A stretch of DNA of 14,809 bases from an uncultured Peptococcaceae bacterium (GCA_937988745.1 CALKAR010000102.1:1-14809), one strand, 5' to 3'. Positions 1-8,112 are shown, counted from the first letter of the stretch. Notes: generated from the sequence alone by a model not told the origin. Numbers and translations: made by a program.

Positions 1-193
1 ATTGCCTGAAGGTATCAAAGAGTCGTTTAAAATCTTCCACCGGCAAAGTGCTGTACGTCGCCAGTGTGATATGTGGCCTTACATCCTTGATTGAGATCAT
101 ACTGGAGTCCAGACCTGCTTCCGATAGACTGCGCCACATCTTTTTCACAGCTTCTTCGAGTTCTGCGCTAAAGAAAGCTTCCACTGCGTACAT
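1..193 (-). CDS. 2H phosphoesterase (2'-5' RNA ligase/LigT-like), 5' part only
   Basis: Only the first 64 codons lie in the window; the gene runs off the left edge. Residues 41-44 read HITL after an Arg-Pro, matching the first H-x-T/S motif of the 2H phosphoesterase superfamily (LigT, YjcG type), whose two HxT/S motifs form the active site. The second motif would be outside the window. The start is the ATG at 191-193, with a perfect AGGAGG at 202-207 eight bases upstream. It lies 48 bp downstream of the Nudix gene on the same strand, so the two are probably co-transcribed. The family cleaves or forms 2',3'-cyclic or 2'-5' phosphodiesters in nucleotides or RNA; the substrate cannot be inferred. 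The family call rests on one motif plus the N-terminal sequence style, so confidence is moderate. Confidence 0.7.
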   Translation of the reverse strand, partial: MYAVEAFFSAELEEAVKKMWRSLSEAGLDSSMISIKDVRPHITLATYSTLPVEDFKRLFDTFRQ

Positions 194-241
194 TGATTAA
201 GCCTCCTCAGTGGATCTGTTTTCTGCAGCAGGATTTACAGT

Positions 242-667
242 TCAAGTACTGTATTTTTCAATTTCCTCTTGGCTCAATGATGCTATCACTCTGGAGACGT
301 GTATATCATCTTTAACCTTATCTATTGATACCCATTCAGCCTGCTTAAGCACCTGTTCATTTGCATCCAACTCCGGGTCATATCCAACGCGAATGAGGTG
401 CTCATCACTTTGAGGTTCAGCAAGATAACAATATTCAGTCCCGGCTGTGTATTTTCGCTCGAACAGGAATCTTAAGATCTTGATGTCCAGGTTTATTTCT
501 TCCCTTACCTCCCGAACTGCCGCTTCTTCATGGCTTTCACCCTTTTCAACTCCTCCTCCGGGCAGTGTCCAATAAGACCTATCGCCTTCGACTACTTTGA
601 CCATGGCTATTCTTCCTTTGGAAAAAACAGCAGCAAAAGCTCTATCTCTATTCATAACCAGGACCAC
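242..667 (-). CDS. Nudix hydrolase
   Basis: A 141-residue soluble protein with a Nudix box at residues 38-60 (Gx5Ex7REUxEExGU). The REVREE catalytic core at 52-57 holds the Mg2+-binding glutamates. The box glycine near its end is Asn59, a tolerated deviation. The N-terminal strand (MNRDRAFAAVF) and the WTLPGGG run before the box are typical of the family. It would hydrolyse a nucleoside diphosphate linked to another group, in the cytoplasm; specificity is not predictable. The start is GTG at 665-667, with an AGAGGA-type Shine-Dalgarno sequence about 8 bases upstream (around 673-679). An ATG at 653-655 is a weaker alternative without its own site. The 2H phosphoesterase gene follows 48 bp downstream. 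Small Nudix and 2H enzymes both act on nucleotide phosphoesters, so a shared clean-up role is possible but inferred. Confidence 0.9.
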   Translation of the reverse strand: MVLVMNRDRAFAAVFSKGRIAMVKVVEGDRSYWTLPGGGVEKGESHEEAAVREVREEINLDIKILRFLFERKYTAGTEYCYLAEPQSDEHLIRVGYDPELDANEQVLKQAEWVSIDKVKDDIHVSRVIASLSQEEIEKYST

Positions 668-794
668 CCTTAATCCTCTATTTATGCTGAATTCACCACG
701 ATATCAAATTTACCTGTTCTGAACTAATACAAGAGAGTCTTATGGTCGGGATCTTTCGCCCTAATAGATGTTAACATTCTGAAATAAGTGGCGA

Positions 795-989
795 CAGGGG
801 ATTAATATCGCGTTTGCGCAGGATTCAATCAATGATCCCTGGTACCCCATGGACAACGGTAATATGATGAACATTCTGGATAACGGCATTCACTTAGCGC
901 AAATCATGTTGCCAGAGCATATTGAAAAAGATTTGGACTTAATCACTTACAATGGAGCTCGCTGCATATACATCTAGGATCGGTATGGA
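795..989 (+). pseudogene. Remnant of a cytosine deaminase-like amidohydrolase (codA family), C-terminal fragment
   Basis: Reading from about 798, the plus strand encodes GINIAFAQDSINDPWYPMDN and continues in frame to ITYNGAR, stopping at TAG (975-977). This follows the C-terminal part of cytosine deaminase CodA (known pattern GIN-x2-F-x2-D-x3-DPWYP ... LITxxxAR). Similarity resumes in the same frame past the stop (DRYG against the family's D-x-YG), so the TAG interrupts homologous sequence. There is no start codon, no ribosome site, no upstream three-quarters of the enzyme (an in-frame TGA lies at 780-782) and no C-terminal tail. The fragment therefore looks like a degraded leftover of about 60 codons, ending against the terminator of the neighbouring tRNA gene. 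The family assignment is from recalled CodA sequence. The other bases in 668-794 show nothing coding. Confidence 0.72.
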
Positions 990-1008
990 CTTTCACTAAT
1001 CATGCAAC

Positions 1009-1033
1009 AAAAAACCCCAGCTGTGCTGGGGTT
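1009..1033 (-). terminator. Rho-independent terminator of the tRNA-Leu unit
   Basis: A perfect 9-bp stem pairs 1013-1021 with 1025-1033 (GCTGGGGTT type arm) around a 3-nt loop. On the minus strand it is followed by TTTT from 1012 down to 1009. It lies 9 bases past the tRNA CCA end. Confidence 0.88.
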
Positions 1034-1042
1034 AATTTCATA

Positions 1043-1129
1043 TGGTGCCGAAGGTGGGATTCGAACCCACACGGGCTACTGCCCACTGCGCCCTGAACGC
1101 AGCGCGTCTGCCAGTTCCACCACTTCGGC
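1043..1129 (-). tRNA. tRNA-Leu (anticodon CAG)
   Basis: This 87-nt gene, read on the minus strand, forms a full class II tRNA. The acceptor stem is GCCGAAG/CTTCGGC. The anticodon arm is CTGCG-TTCAGGG-CGCAG, with anticodon CAG reading the leucine codon CUG. A long variable arm (GGGC-AGTA-GCCC) is typical of tRNA-Leu. The T arm is GTGGG-TTCGAAT-CCCAC, the discriminator is A, and CCA is encoded at 1043-1045. It has its own promoter and terminator. Any reading frame across it on the plus strand is spurious. Confidence 0.97.
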
Positions 1130-1149
1130 ATCTCGTTTCGACAAATATT

Positions 1150-1178
1150 AGGTTACCACGGAACCGCGAAAAAGTCAA
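1150..1178 (-). promoter_or_regulatory. Sigma-A-type promoter for tRNA-Leu
   Basis: On the minus strand, TTGACT (1173-1178) and TAACCT (1150-1155) are separated by exactly 17 bp. This places the start point about 15 bases before the mature tRNA 5' end at 1129. The -35 box is one base from consensus and the -10 box is weaker. It sits just 22 bp after the upstream DUF421 gene's stop, with no terminator between, so read-through from that gene may also feed the tRNA. Confidence 0.6.
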
Positions 1179-1199
1179 TCCCTTGGGCTGGATTTTTGC

Positions 1200-1928
1200 T
1201 CATTTCATATCCTCGGTAATCTTCCTCCCGATATAAAGCCTACCCTTAGTATCCAAGATGACTGCTGCTAAGTCTTGAGGATCATGGATTCCTTGTTTCG
1301 CCAGTTCATCGAAGAGCCATTTCTTAGTTAAGCCGATGTCTTTAAGATTACCAGCTAAGATGTTTCCGTCTTCTATGAGTACGACCGGCCTGCCTTCATA
1401 CTCAGTCGCCAACCCTAAGTCGGCTGGTGTAACAGGACGAGCCTGCGATTTGGGGATCACGCTCAGCTGACCATTTGGTTCTAGAAAGGCAAATTCAACA
1501 TCATGGATGTTAGGATAATTCTTTAACCGCAGTCCAGCGAGCAGATCATCTAGATTATACATTGTTTTGGCCAGCATGTCATAGCGGATCTGACCATTTT
1601 CAATAAGCATGATAGACTCGTCCTGTACAACTCTGCGAAGTCGGGAGTGCTTTAGGCTCAAAAAAGCCAGGACAATATCCACAGCTCCGATGGCGGCAAT
1701 GCTGATAAGTGAACCCATCATGGGTACTTCGCTGTCTACTAAGTGCGACGAGGCCACGCTGCCGATGGTTATCGCTACTACGAAGTCAAACATGTTCATG
1801 CTGCCTACTTCTCGCTGACCCATCAGTTTGGAAATCAGCATCAGCCACATTACGGTTACCACTGCCCGTAGAATCCAACCTATTACGGTCAAAGTGGGCT
1901 GTCCCTGCCAGAAATTCACCTGGAGCAC
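1200..1928 (-). CDS. DUF421 (YetF-type) membrane protein
   Basis: This is a protein of up to 242 residues with three N-terminal membrane segments at roughly 12-35, 46-64 and 70-92, followed by a soluble domain to the C-terminus. The connecting sequence GQREVGSMNMFDFVVAITIG is close to the family signature (G-[KQ]-RE-x3-x2-x2-FDF) of DUF421/YetF/YdfR proteins. These are common in spore-forming Bacillota and linked to spore or stress physiology; no biochemical activity is firmly known. The GTG at 1926-1928 is the longest start. A second GTG at 1917-1919 has an AAGGGG-like site 8 bases upstream and may be the real start, which would remove three residues. No strong promoter was recognised upstream. 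It shares its downstream region, and perhaps its terminator, with tRNA-Leu. Confidence 0.88.
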   Translation of the reverse strand: MLQVNFWQGQPTLTVIGWILRAVVTVMWLMLISKLMGQREVGSMNMFDFVVAITIGSVASSHLVDSEVPMMGSLISIAAIGAVDIVLAFLSLKHSRLRRVVQDESIMLIENGQIRYDMLAKTMYNLDDLLAGLRLKNYPNIHDVEFAFLEPNGQLSVIPKSQARPVTPADLGLATEYEGRPVVLIEDGNILAGNLKDIGLTKKWLFDELAKQGIHDPQDLAAVILDTKGRLYIGRKITEDMK

Positions 1929-2077
1929 CCCTTTTTTATGGTGCTACAGTGCCTTTGCTCCTATACCTTGAATTCTATATCTGAAAAAGTTGAAACAAAG
2001 AAGGAGTTGTACGTAACATCGAGAAGAACTTTGGCAAGTATATGTAAAATCTCCAAGAAAAACTAAGGGGCGAGTCC

Positions 2078-3106
2078 ATGGCAACACTGAGAGATATTGC
2101 AGCCCGTTCTGGGACGTCTCTGGCTACAGTCAGTCGTGTGCTGAATGGCCACCAGACAGTCAACGCCAAAGTAGCAGCGCGCGTATTGGAGGTAGCCGCT
2201 GAACTTGGCTACCAGAAACGTACGGGAAACAAGCTGAAACAGACACTCGCTGTATTGGTGACCTGGCCAAGCACATCGCCGACACAAACTCAGCGGGACA
2301 GCCAGTATGCCATGATGTATCTGCATCCCATTTATGTGGCTGCCGAACGCTTAGGTTATCATTTGGTATTTCATTTCGGTACCCCAGAAGGCGAGCTGTC
2401 GTCTTTCCTTCGTTGGGAAATTGCAACGCGCCGTTTTGAAGGGGCACTGATTATCGGGAGCTTCTACGAGATGGAGCGGACCTATGTAGACCATCTCAAG
2501 AAAGTGGGCATTCCCTATTTCCATCTATCAAAACCGCCCACCGATTCCCGGTCCCCAGAGAGCTATGTCGCCGTTGATGATTACGCGGGTGGTTACCGTG
2601 CCGGCGAACATTTGGCCAAATTGGGATGCAAACGGGTACTACATTTGGCGGGTCCGAAAGATGCGCGAGATGCAATTGAGCGCAGGAAGGGTTTCATCCA
2701 GGCCTGCCGCGATAACGGCATAGCTGAGGATGATATTGTCATTTTCCAGGGAGATTTTCATGAACCATCAGGTGAGCGCTGCGCGGAGTACTTGCTGCAG
2801 CAGAAAGAGTTGCCGCATGGCATTTTTGCCGCCAATGACATGATGGCAATCGGCTGTATGCGAGTACTCCAGCGCCGTGGAGCAAGAGTGCCAGAGGATG
2901 TTCGAATCGTCGGCTTTGATGATATAGTCTTGGCTTCATATGTTGAACCGAGCTTAACCACCATCAGGGTTCCGTACACCGACCTAGCCCGCATCGCGAC
3001 TGAAGAATTAGTGCGGCTGATTGAAAACCCGATGCGCAAGACAGTCAAAGTAAAACTGGAGGCAGAATTGGTTGTGCGCCGCTCTTGTGGCGCCAACCTC
3101 AAATAA
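2078..3106 (+). CDS. LacI family transcriptional regulator
   Basis: A 342-residue repressor-type protein. Residues 1-55 form the LacI helix-turn-helix and hinge (TLRDIAARSGTSLATVSRVL, then VARVLEVAAELGY-like). The rest is a periplasmic-binding-protein-like sugar sensor, with VDDYAGGYRAGEHL near 168-181, FAANDMMAIG near 247-256 and VRIVGFDDI near 272-280, all family hallmarks. The start ATG at 2078 has AAGGGG (2065-2070) 7 bases upstream. Its stop abuts the GH3 glycosidase gene, which begins within 18 bases, so the two form an operon. The regulator most likely controls this operon in response to the released sugar or a related oligosaccharide (inference). I saw no convincing promoter or symmetric operator in 1929-2077. 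The effector is unknown. Confidence 0.95.
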   Translation: MATLRDIAARSGTSLATVSRVLNGHQTVNAKVAARVLEVAAELGYQKRTGNKLKQTLAVLVTWPSTSPTQTQRDSQYAMMYLHPIYVAAERLGYHLVFHFGTPEGELSSFLRWEIATRRFEGALIIGSFYEMERTYVDHLKKVGIPYFHLSKPPTDSRSPESYVAVDDYAGGYRAGEHLAKLGCKRVLHLAGPKDARDAIERRKGFIQACRDNGIAEDDIVIFQGDFHEPSGERCAEYLLQQKELPHGIFAANDMMAIGCMRVLQRRGARVPEDVRIVGFDDIVLASYVEPSLTTIRVPYTDLARIATEELVRLIENPMRKTVKVKLEAELVVRRSCGANLK

Positions 3107-3112
3107 ATGAGG

Positions 3113-3118
3113 AGGAGG
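3113..3118 (+). promoter_or_regulatory. Shine-Dalgarno site that sets the GH3 start at TTG 3125
   Basis: AGGAGG lies 6 bases before the TTG at 3125-3127. It also lies inside the reading frame that would begin at ATG 3107, so that ATG cannot use it and has no other site. Confidence 0.75.
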
Positions 3119-3124
3119 ATCGAT

Positions 3125-5437
3125 TTGGGTAAGCAGTGGATCACAGAAGAACATCGCGCAAAAGCTCGCGAACTGCTTAAGCAGATGACTCTCGAGGAGA
3201 AAGTCGCACAACTAGGCTCTTATGGGCCAGACAAACTCTTAGAAAACGGCAGATTAAGCGAGAAGGGTAAAGAACTTCTGCGCCACGGTATCGGACAGAT
3301 TACCCGCCTCGCTGGTGCAAGTGATATGGGTCCAGAAGAAGCAGCGCGGGCTGCCAATGAAATTCAAGACTATCTGATTAACCACACTCGCCTCGGCATA
3401 CCAGCTCTTTTTCATGAAGAGTGCCTTTCTGGATTTATGGCTAAAGGCGGAACAACTTTTCCACAGAATATTGGGATGGCCGCCTCTTTTGATCCGGATT
3501 TGATGGAAGAGACAACAAAGATTACCCGGTCCCAGATGAGGGCAGCAGGTGCCCATCTAGGACTGTCGCCGGTACTCGATTTAGCTCGCGACCTGAGGTG
3601 GGGCCGAGTAGAAGAAACCTTTGGCGAGGATCCTTATCTTGTAGCCGCTATGGCTAATGCCTATGTAAAGGGACTTCATGGTGATGATTTAGAAACAGGT
3701 GTTGCTGCAACCTTGAAGCACTACGCCGGTCATGGCGTTTGCGAAGGCGGACGCAACCATGCTCCGGTCCATGTATCTGAGTTCGAGATGCGGGAACAGC
3801 ACATGCTGCCTTTCGAAGCTGTCATTAAGGAACAGGGTGTGCTGTCGGTGATGAATGCTTACCATGATTGGGACGGTGTGCCGTGTGCCTGCTCTCGGAA
3901 GCTTCTGACTGAGATTCTCCGTGACGAATGGGGCTTCCAAGGCGTCGTAGTAGCAGACTATTGGAGCATTCCTATGCTCAACACCGATCACAAGGTTTCT
4001 CCAGATGAGCAGACTTCCGGCGTAATGGCTCTTAAGGCTGGACTTGACATTGAGCTGCCAGAAACCCAGTGCTACGGTGACAGGCTGTTAGCGGCCGTAC
4101 GGGAAGGTAAGATTGATGAAGCAGTCATTGATCTATCCGTTGAGCGCCATCTGGCAGTCAAATTTGCACTAGGAATTTTCAAGAACCCCATTATTCCAGA
4201 GGTGCGGGAAGCAGACCAGTTTGAAACACCTGAACAGCGTAACATGGCTCGCGAGGCTGCCCGTCGCACTATGGTGCTCCTCAAGAATGAAGGGGATATC
4301 CTGCCGCTTAAGAAGGACATTGGCTCGATTGCGGTTATTGGTCCCAACGCTGCGTCTACGCGCAATCTCTTAGGAGACTACGCATACAGCGCCCATGTCA
4401 ACCGGGCAGAGGATGCAGTCCGCATCGTGAGCGTACTGGATGGCATTAAGGCTGCCGTCAGCAGCGGTACAAAGATCAACTACGCAGAAGGCTGCACTAT
4501 CTTAGGCCAAGACCGCTCTGGCATCCCTGAAGCTGTTAAGGCTGCGGAGGAATCGGATGTTGTCGTCTTGGTAGTGGGTGGTAGATCTGGACTTTCCGGC
4601 GTCAATACGCTGAGCGAAGATGAACGCTACCTGAGCGGCGAGATGGAAGTGGATCAGCTCGACTCTGATGGAGAGTTCCAGGACCGCACCGATCTAGGAT
4701 TCCCCGGTGTCCAACAGGAGCTCGTGGAACAAGTTATTGCGGTAGGCAAGCCCACCATTGTGGTGCTGGTTAATGGACGGCCTCTGGCACTGCCTTGGCT
4801 CCAGAAGAATGCTACCGCCATCTTGGAAGCATGGCTCCCTGGTGAAGAGGGTGGTCATGCGGTAGCGGACGTTCTCTTTGGCGATTATAGTCCCAGCGGA
4901 CGTCTGCCTGTATCAATTCCGAAACATGTAGGTCAGACTCCAGTTCACTATAACCGTAAGTTTATCTCTAAGAACCGGAACTATCTAACGATGGACAGTA
5001 AACCGCTGTATCCCTTTGGCTACGGCCTTACTTACACAACCTTTGAATACACCGATTTAGAGGCTGCCTTTGAAGGGGAAGAGCTGGTGGTGTCCTGCAC
5101 GGTAACAAACACAGGTGAGCGGGAAGCTCATGCTGTGCCGCAGCTTTACGTGAGCGACCTAGTCGCATCCCGAGTGCGGCCTACAATGGAATTGAAAGGC
5201 TTCCGGTCCATACTTCTTGCTCCCGGTCAGAGTCAGCGGGTTACCTTCCACGTTCCGCTTGAGCTCTTATCTTTCTTGAGCGAAGAAGGAGAGTGGATTA
5301 CTGAACCAGGCGAATTCAGGGTAGCTGTGGGCCATTCGTCTGAAGACTTGCCTCTAGAGACCGTCTTAGAGCTGGGAGGAGAATTACGGACCTATCCGAA
5401 ACGTACAGTCTTCTTCAGCAAATGTACCATCCAATAA
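3125..5437 (+). CDS. Glycoside hydrolase family 3 beta-glycosidase (beta-glucosidase/xylosidase type)
   Basis: A 770-residue protein from TTG 3125. Domains in order are a GH3 (alpha/beta)8 barrel (about 15-330), a GH3 C-terminal alpha/beta sandwich (about 380-600) and a fibronectin III-like domain (about 665-745). The barrel motifs RWGRVEETFGEDPYL, KHYAGHG and RNHAPV are present. The catalytic nucleophile is the Asp in VVVADYWS, residue 278. LEAWLPGEEGG and PLYPFGYGL near the C-terminus are also family marks. No signal peptide is visible, so it should act in the cytoplasm on imported beta-linked oligosaccharides. Exact specificity (glucose, xylose, other) cannot be told from sequence. It follows the LacI gene with no promoter between. 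A reading from ATG 3107 would add six residues (MRRRID) encoded by the ribosome site itself. No sugar transporter is in the window, so the substrate enters by another locus. Confidence 0.93.
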   Translation: MGKQWITEEHRAKARELLKQMTLEEKVAQLGSYGPDKLLENGRLSEKGKELLRHGIGQITRLAGASDMGPEEAARAANEIQDYLINHTRLGIPALFHEECLSGFMAKGGTTFPQNIGMAASFDPDLMEETTKITRSQMRAAGAHLGLSPVLDLARDLRWGRVEETFGEDPYLVAAMANAYVKGLHGDDLETGVAATLKHYAGHGVCEGGRNHAPVHVSEFEMREQHMLPFEAVIKEQGVLSVMNAYHDWDGVPCACSRKLLTEILRDEWGFQGVVVADYWSIPMLNTDHKVSPDEQTSGVMALKAGLDIELPETQCYGDRLLAAVREGKIDEAVIDLSVERHLAVKFALGIFKNPIIPEVREADQFETPEQRNMAREAARRTMVLLKNEGDILPLKKDIGSIAVIGPNAASTRNLLGDYAYSAHVNRAEDAVRIVSVLDGIKAAVSSGTKINYAEGCTILGQDRSGIPEAVKAAEESDVVVLVVGGRSGLSGVNTLSEDERYLSGEMEVDQLDSDGEFQDRTDLGFPGVQQELVEQVIAVGKPTIVVLVNGRPLALPWLQKNATAILEAWLPGEEGGHAVADVLFGDYSPSGRLPVSIPKHVGQTPVHYNRKFISKNRNYLTMDSKPLYPFGYGLTYTTFEYTDLEAAFEGEELVVSCTVTNTGEREAHAVPQLYVSDLVASRVRPTMELKGFRSILLAPGQSQRVTFHVPLELLSFLSEEGEWITEPGEFRVAVGHSSEDLPLETVLELGGELRTYPKRTVFFSKCTIQ

Positions 5438-5464
5438 ACATTCTTTCAAAACCTTCCTACATCC

Positions 5465-5504
5465 GGTGCCGGGTCGGGCCTTTGTGCTCACCCGGCATCA
5501 ATCT
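5465..5504 (+). terminator. Probable terminator hairpin after the LacI-GH3 operon
   Basis: GGTGCCGGGT (5465-5474) pairs with ACCCGGCATC (5490-5499), 10 bp including one G-T pair, around a 15-nt loop. The downstream run is only AATCTTTT, so it is a weaker terminator than the others in the window. Confidence 0.6.
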
Positions 5505-5517
5505 TTTGCATATCAGA

Positions 5518-5547
5518 TTGACAAACATAACCTAGGCGGAGTATAAT
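5518..5547 (+). promoter_or_regulatory. Sigma-A promoter of copA
   Basis: Perfect TTGACA (5518-5523) and perfect TATAAT (5542-5547) boxes lie with an 18-bp spacer. Transcription should begin near 5554, leaving a leader of about 90 nt before copA. Such a strong promoter fits a gene held off by a repressor. Confidence 0.88.
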
Positions 5548-5557
5548 TAATTCAAAG

Positions 5558-5575
5558 AATACCCCAGGGGGGTGT
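5558..5575 (+). promoter_or_regulatory. CsoR-like copper-responsive operator
   Basis: AATACCCCAGGGGGGTGT follows the -10 box and covers the expected start point. A C-tract followed by a G-tract with AT flanks is the layout of operators bound by the copper-sensing repressor CsoR, which lets go when it binds Cu(I). The arms (ACCCC/GGGGGT) are inverted. Position and sequence support repression of copA until copper rises. The match is from recalled family pattern; no csoR gene is present in the window. Confidence 0.6.
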
Positions 5576-5642
5576 GGTGTTGCCGGACCTTTCTTCCTGG
5601 GTAGACTATATGTACCTTTAATTCGCACTAGGTGGTGGAAAC

Positions 5643-8099
5643 ATGAAGAAGGATACTCTCGCAGTTGCTGGCATGACTTGTGCCGCGTGCGCCAGCGCAG
5701 TGGAACGCAGCGTAGGCAAGGTTCCTGGCGTGGTCAGCGCTAATGTCAATTTAGCGACTGAGAAGCTCCATGTCGAGTATGAAGATGATATAGATATTGA
5801 AGTGATAAAAGCTGCTGTGGAACAAGCAGGTTATACCGTTAATGAAGACTCTGGTGGCCTGCGCGATGTCACCATTCCCATTCGGGGAATGACCTGTGCT
5901 TCGTGTGTAGCCGCAGTTGACCGTGTGCTGGCTGGTATCGAAGGGGTGGCCGAGGTCAATGTCAACTTACCGACTGAGAAGGCCACTGTGAAGTACAATC
6001 CTGAGATTGTGAGGTTATCGTCTCTCAAGCAAGCGATAGTCAAGGCCGGGTACGAGCCTTTGGAAATTGAAACTGAGGCCGAGGCCGATGCTGACCAGGA
6101 GCGCCGCAACCAGGAAATCAAATCGCTGTGGCACCGTTTTTTGTTCTCGGCAATCTTCACCGTGCCCTTATTCTATATTTCCATGGGTCACATGATTGGT
6201 CTGCCTCTGCCTGGTTTCATTTCTCCTGATGTGAATCCTGTCGGATTTGGTTTGGCTCAGCTCTTGCTGACTGCTCCAGTTCTGGTGGCTGGCTATCGGT
6301 TTTACACAATTGGCTTCAGCAAGCTGTTCAGACGGCAGCCTAATATGGACTCCTTGATTGCCATCGGCACCAGCGCCGCGTTTTTGTATGGACTCTATGC
6401 CGTGGCTCGGATCTTGGGAGGCGATCACAGCTATGCCCACGAGCTCTATTTTGAAACTGCAGGCGTAATCGTGACCCTCATATTGCTGGGTAAATACTTG
6501 GAAGCGGTGGCCAAGGGACGCACTTCTGAGGCAATTAAGAAGCTGATGGGGTTAGCTCCCAAGACTGCTGTTGTGGTAACATCTGGGCAAGAAGTGGTCA
6601 TTCCGATAGAAGAGGTAGAAGTCGGCGATCTAATCCTGGTGCGTCCAGGAGAAAGAATCCCTGTAGATGGTGTAGTTGTAAGTGGTCACACTTCGGTGGA
6701 TGAATCAATGCTCACCGGCGAAAGTATACCTGTGGAAAAAGAGGTCGGCGACGAAGTCGTGGGTGCCAGCATCAATCAGAACGGTACGATCACCTTTAAG
6801 GCATCCCGTGTCGGTAGAGACACCGTACTAGCTCAGATTATCAAGCTTGTGGAAGAGGCTCAGGGATCAAAGGCGCCAATCGCTAAGATGGCCGATATTG
6901 TGGCTGGGTACTTTGTCCCGATTGTAATTGCTATTGCTGTTTTAGCAGGGCTTGCTTGGTTTATTACCGGTCATTCTGCGGTCTTTTCTTTAACCATCTT
7001 CATTTCGGTATTAGTTATCGCCTGCCCATGTGCTCTGGGTCTAGCTACACCGACAGCTATCATGGTCGGAACTGGTAAAGGCGCAGAACACGGAATTCTC
7101 ATTAAGAGTGGAGTAGCTTTGGAGACAACACACCAAGTAGATGTGGTTGTCCTTGATAAAACGGGTACCATTACAGAAGGGAAACCTCAGGTAACCGACA
7201 TAATTACAGTTCAAGATGTAAATCGGGATGAACTCCTCAAGCTGGCAGCTTCGGCTGAAAAGGGTTCTGAACATCCGCTGGCAGCTGCAATTGTACAGCA
7301 GGCGGAGAAAGAAAACATGGAGTTGTTGTCCGCAGAAGATTTCCAGGCGCTCCCCGGCCGTGGTATCGAAGTACGTATCGACGGCCAGCAGATTCTGCTA
7401 GGTAATAAAAAACTGATGGACGAACGGGGTGTAGAAATCACTCTAGAAGAAGAATCCCATCGACTAGCTGAAGAGGGGAAAACTCCCATGTACGCTGCCA
7501 TAGAGGGCAGGCTTGTTGGGATTATTGCAGTGGCAGACGTAATCAAGCCAAGCAGCAAGAAGGCCATTGAAGCTCTGCACAAAATGGGTATCGAGGTTGC
7601 TATGATTACAGGCGATAATCAGCGCACTGCGCAGGCAATTGCCCGGCAGGTCGGTGTAGATCGAGTCCTTGCCGAAGTGCTGCCTGAAGACAAAGCCCGC
7701 GAAGTGCAGAAACTGCAGTCTGAAGGCAAGCGGGTAGCGATGGTGGGTGATGGTATCAATGACGCACCGGCTCTGGCTCAAGCTGATGTAGGAATTGCCA
7801 TTGGTTCTGGCACAGACGTGGCTATGGAATCTGCCGATATTGTTTTGATGCGCAGTGATCTGATGGATGTGCCCGCAGCTGTAGAGCTCAGCCGAGCAAC
7901 TATCAGGAATATCAAGCAGAACTTGTTCTGGGCGTTTGCTTACAACAGTGCAGGAATACCGATTGCCGCCGGTCTGCTTTACGCCTTTGGTGGGCCGCTC
8001 CTCAACCCGATGATTGCAGCGGCAGCTATGGCATTCAGCTCGGTGTCGGTTTTATCCAACGCCCTCCGTCTGAAGCGGTTCCGTCCAAGTTTATCATAA
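5643..8099 (+). CDS. copA: Copper-exporting P1B-type ATPase CopA
   Basis: An 818-residue Cu(I) efflux pump of the cytoplasmic membrane. Two N-terminal heavy-metal domains carry GMTCAAC (Cys13, Cys16) and GMTCASC (Cys85, Cys88). The membrane metal site CPC is at 461-463. The actuator loop TGES, the phosphorylation site DKTGT (Asp505), the SEHP motif, MITGDNQRT and GDGINDAPAL are all intact. The last two membrane helices hold the YN and M-x2-SS motifs (FWAFAYN, MAFSSVSVLSNALRL) diagnostic of Cu(I) transporters rather than Zn/Cd pumps. ATP hydrolysis drives Cu(I) out of the cytosol. AGGTGGTG sits about 6 bases before the ATG. The gene is monocistronic between its own promoter/operator and a terminator. 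Unlike the common copZ-copA or csoR-copA arrangements, neither partner is adjacent. Confidence 0.97.
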   Translation: MKKDTLAVAGMTCAACASAVERSVGKVPGVVSANVNLATEKLHVEYEDDIDIEVIKAAVEQAGYTVNEDSGGLRDVTIPIRGMTCASCVAAVDRVLAGIEGVAEVNVNLPTEKATVKYNPEIVRLSSLKQAIVKAGYEPLEIETEAEADADQERRNQEIKSLWHRFLFSAIFTVPLFYISMGHMIGLPLPGFISPDVNPVGFGLAQLLLTAPVLVAGYRFYTIGFSKLFRRQPNMDSLIAIGTSAAFLYGLYAVARILGGDHSYAHELYFETAGVIVTLILLGKYLEAVAKGRTSEAIKKLMGLAPKTAVVVTSGQEVVIPIEEVEVGDLILVRPGERIPVDGVVVSGHTSVDESMLTGESIPVEKEVGDEVVGASINQNGTITFKASRVGRDTVLAQIIKLVEEAQGSKAPIAKMADIVAGYFVPIVIAIAVLAGLAWFITGHSAVFSLTIFISVLVIACPCALGLATPTAIMVGTGKGAEHGILIKSGVALETTHQVDVVVLDKTGTITEGKPQVTDIITVQDVNRDELLKLAASAEKGSEHPLAAAIVQQAEKENMELLSAEDFQALPGRGIEVRIDGQQILLGNKKLMDERGVEITLEEESHRLAEEGKTPMYAAIEGRLVGIIAVADVIKPSSKKAIEALHKMGIEVAMITGDNQRTAQAIARQVGVDRVLAEVLPEDKAREVQKLQSEGKRVAMVGDGINDAPALAQADVGIAIGSGTDVAMESADIVLMRSDLMDVPAAVELSRATIRNIKQNLFWAFAYNSAGIPIAAGLLYAFGGPLLNPMIAAAAMAFSSVSVLSNALRLKRFRPSLS

Positions 8100-8112
8100 G
8101 AAGTTGTTTCAC

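Noticed and set aside
1042..1236. Plus-strand reading frame of 64 codons across the tRNA region
   Set aside because: It is antisense to tRNA-Leu and its promoter; the sequence is fully explained by the tRNA structure.
2003..2020. TTGTACGTAACA as an operator for the LacI regulator or a cre site
   Set aside because: Only the central TACGTA is symmetric; the flanks do not match and the cre pattern fails at several fixed positions.
3107..3124. ATG 3107 as the start of the GH3 gene
   Set aside because: The first codons are the ribosome-binding site itself (AGGAGGAGG), and TTG 3125 has ideal spacing from it.
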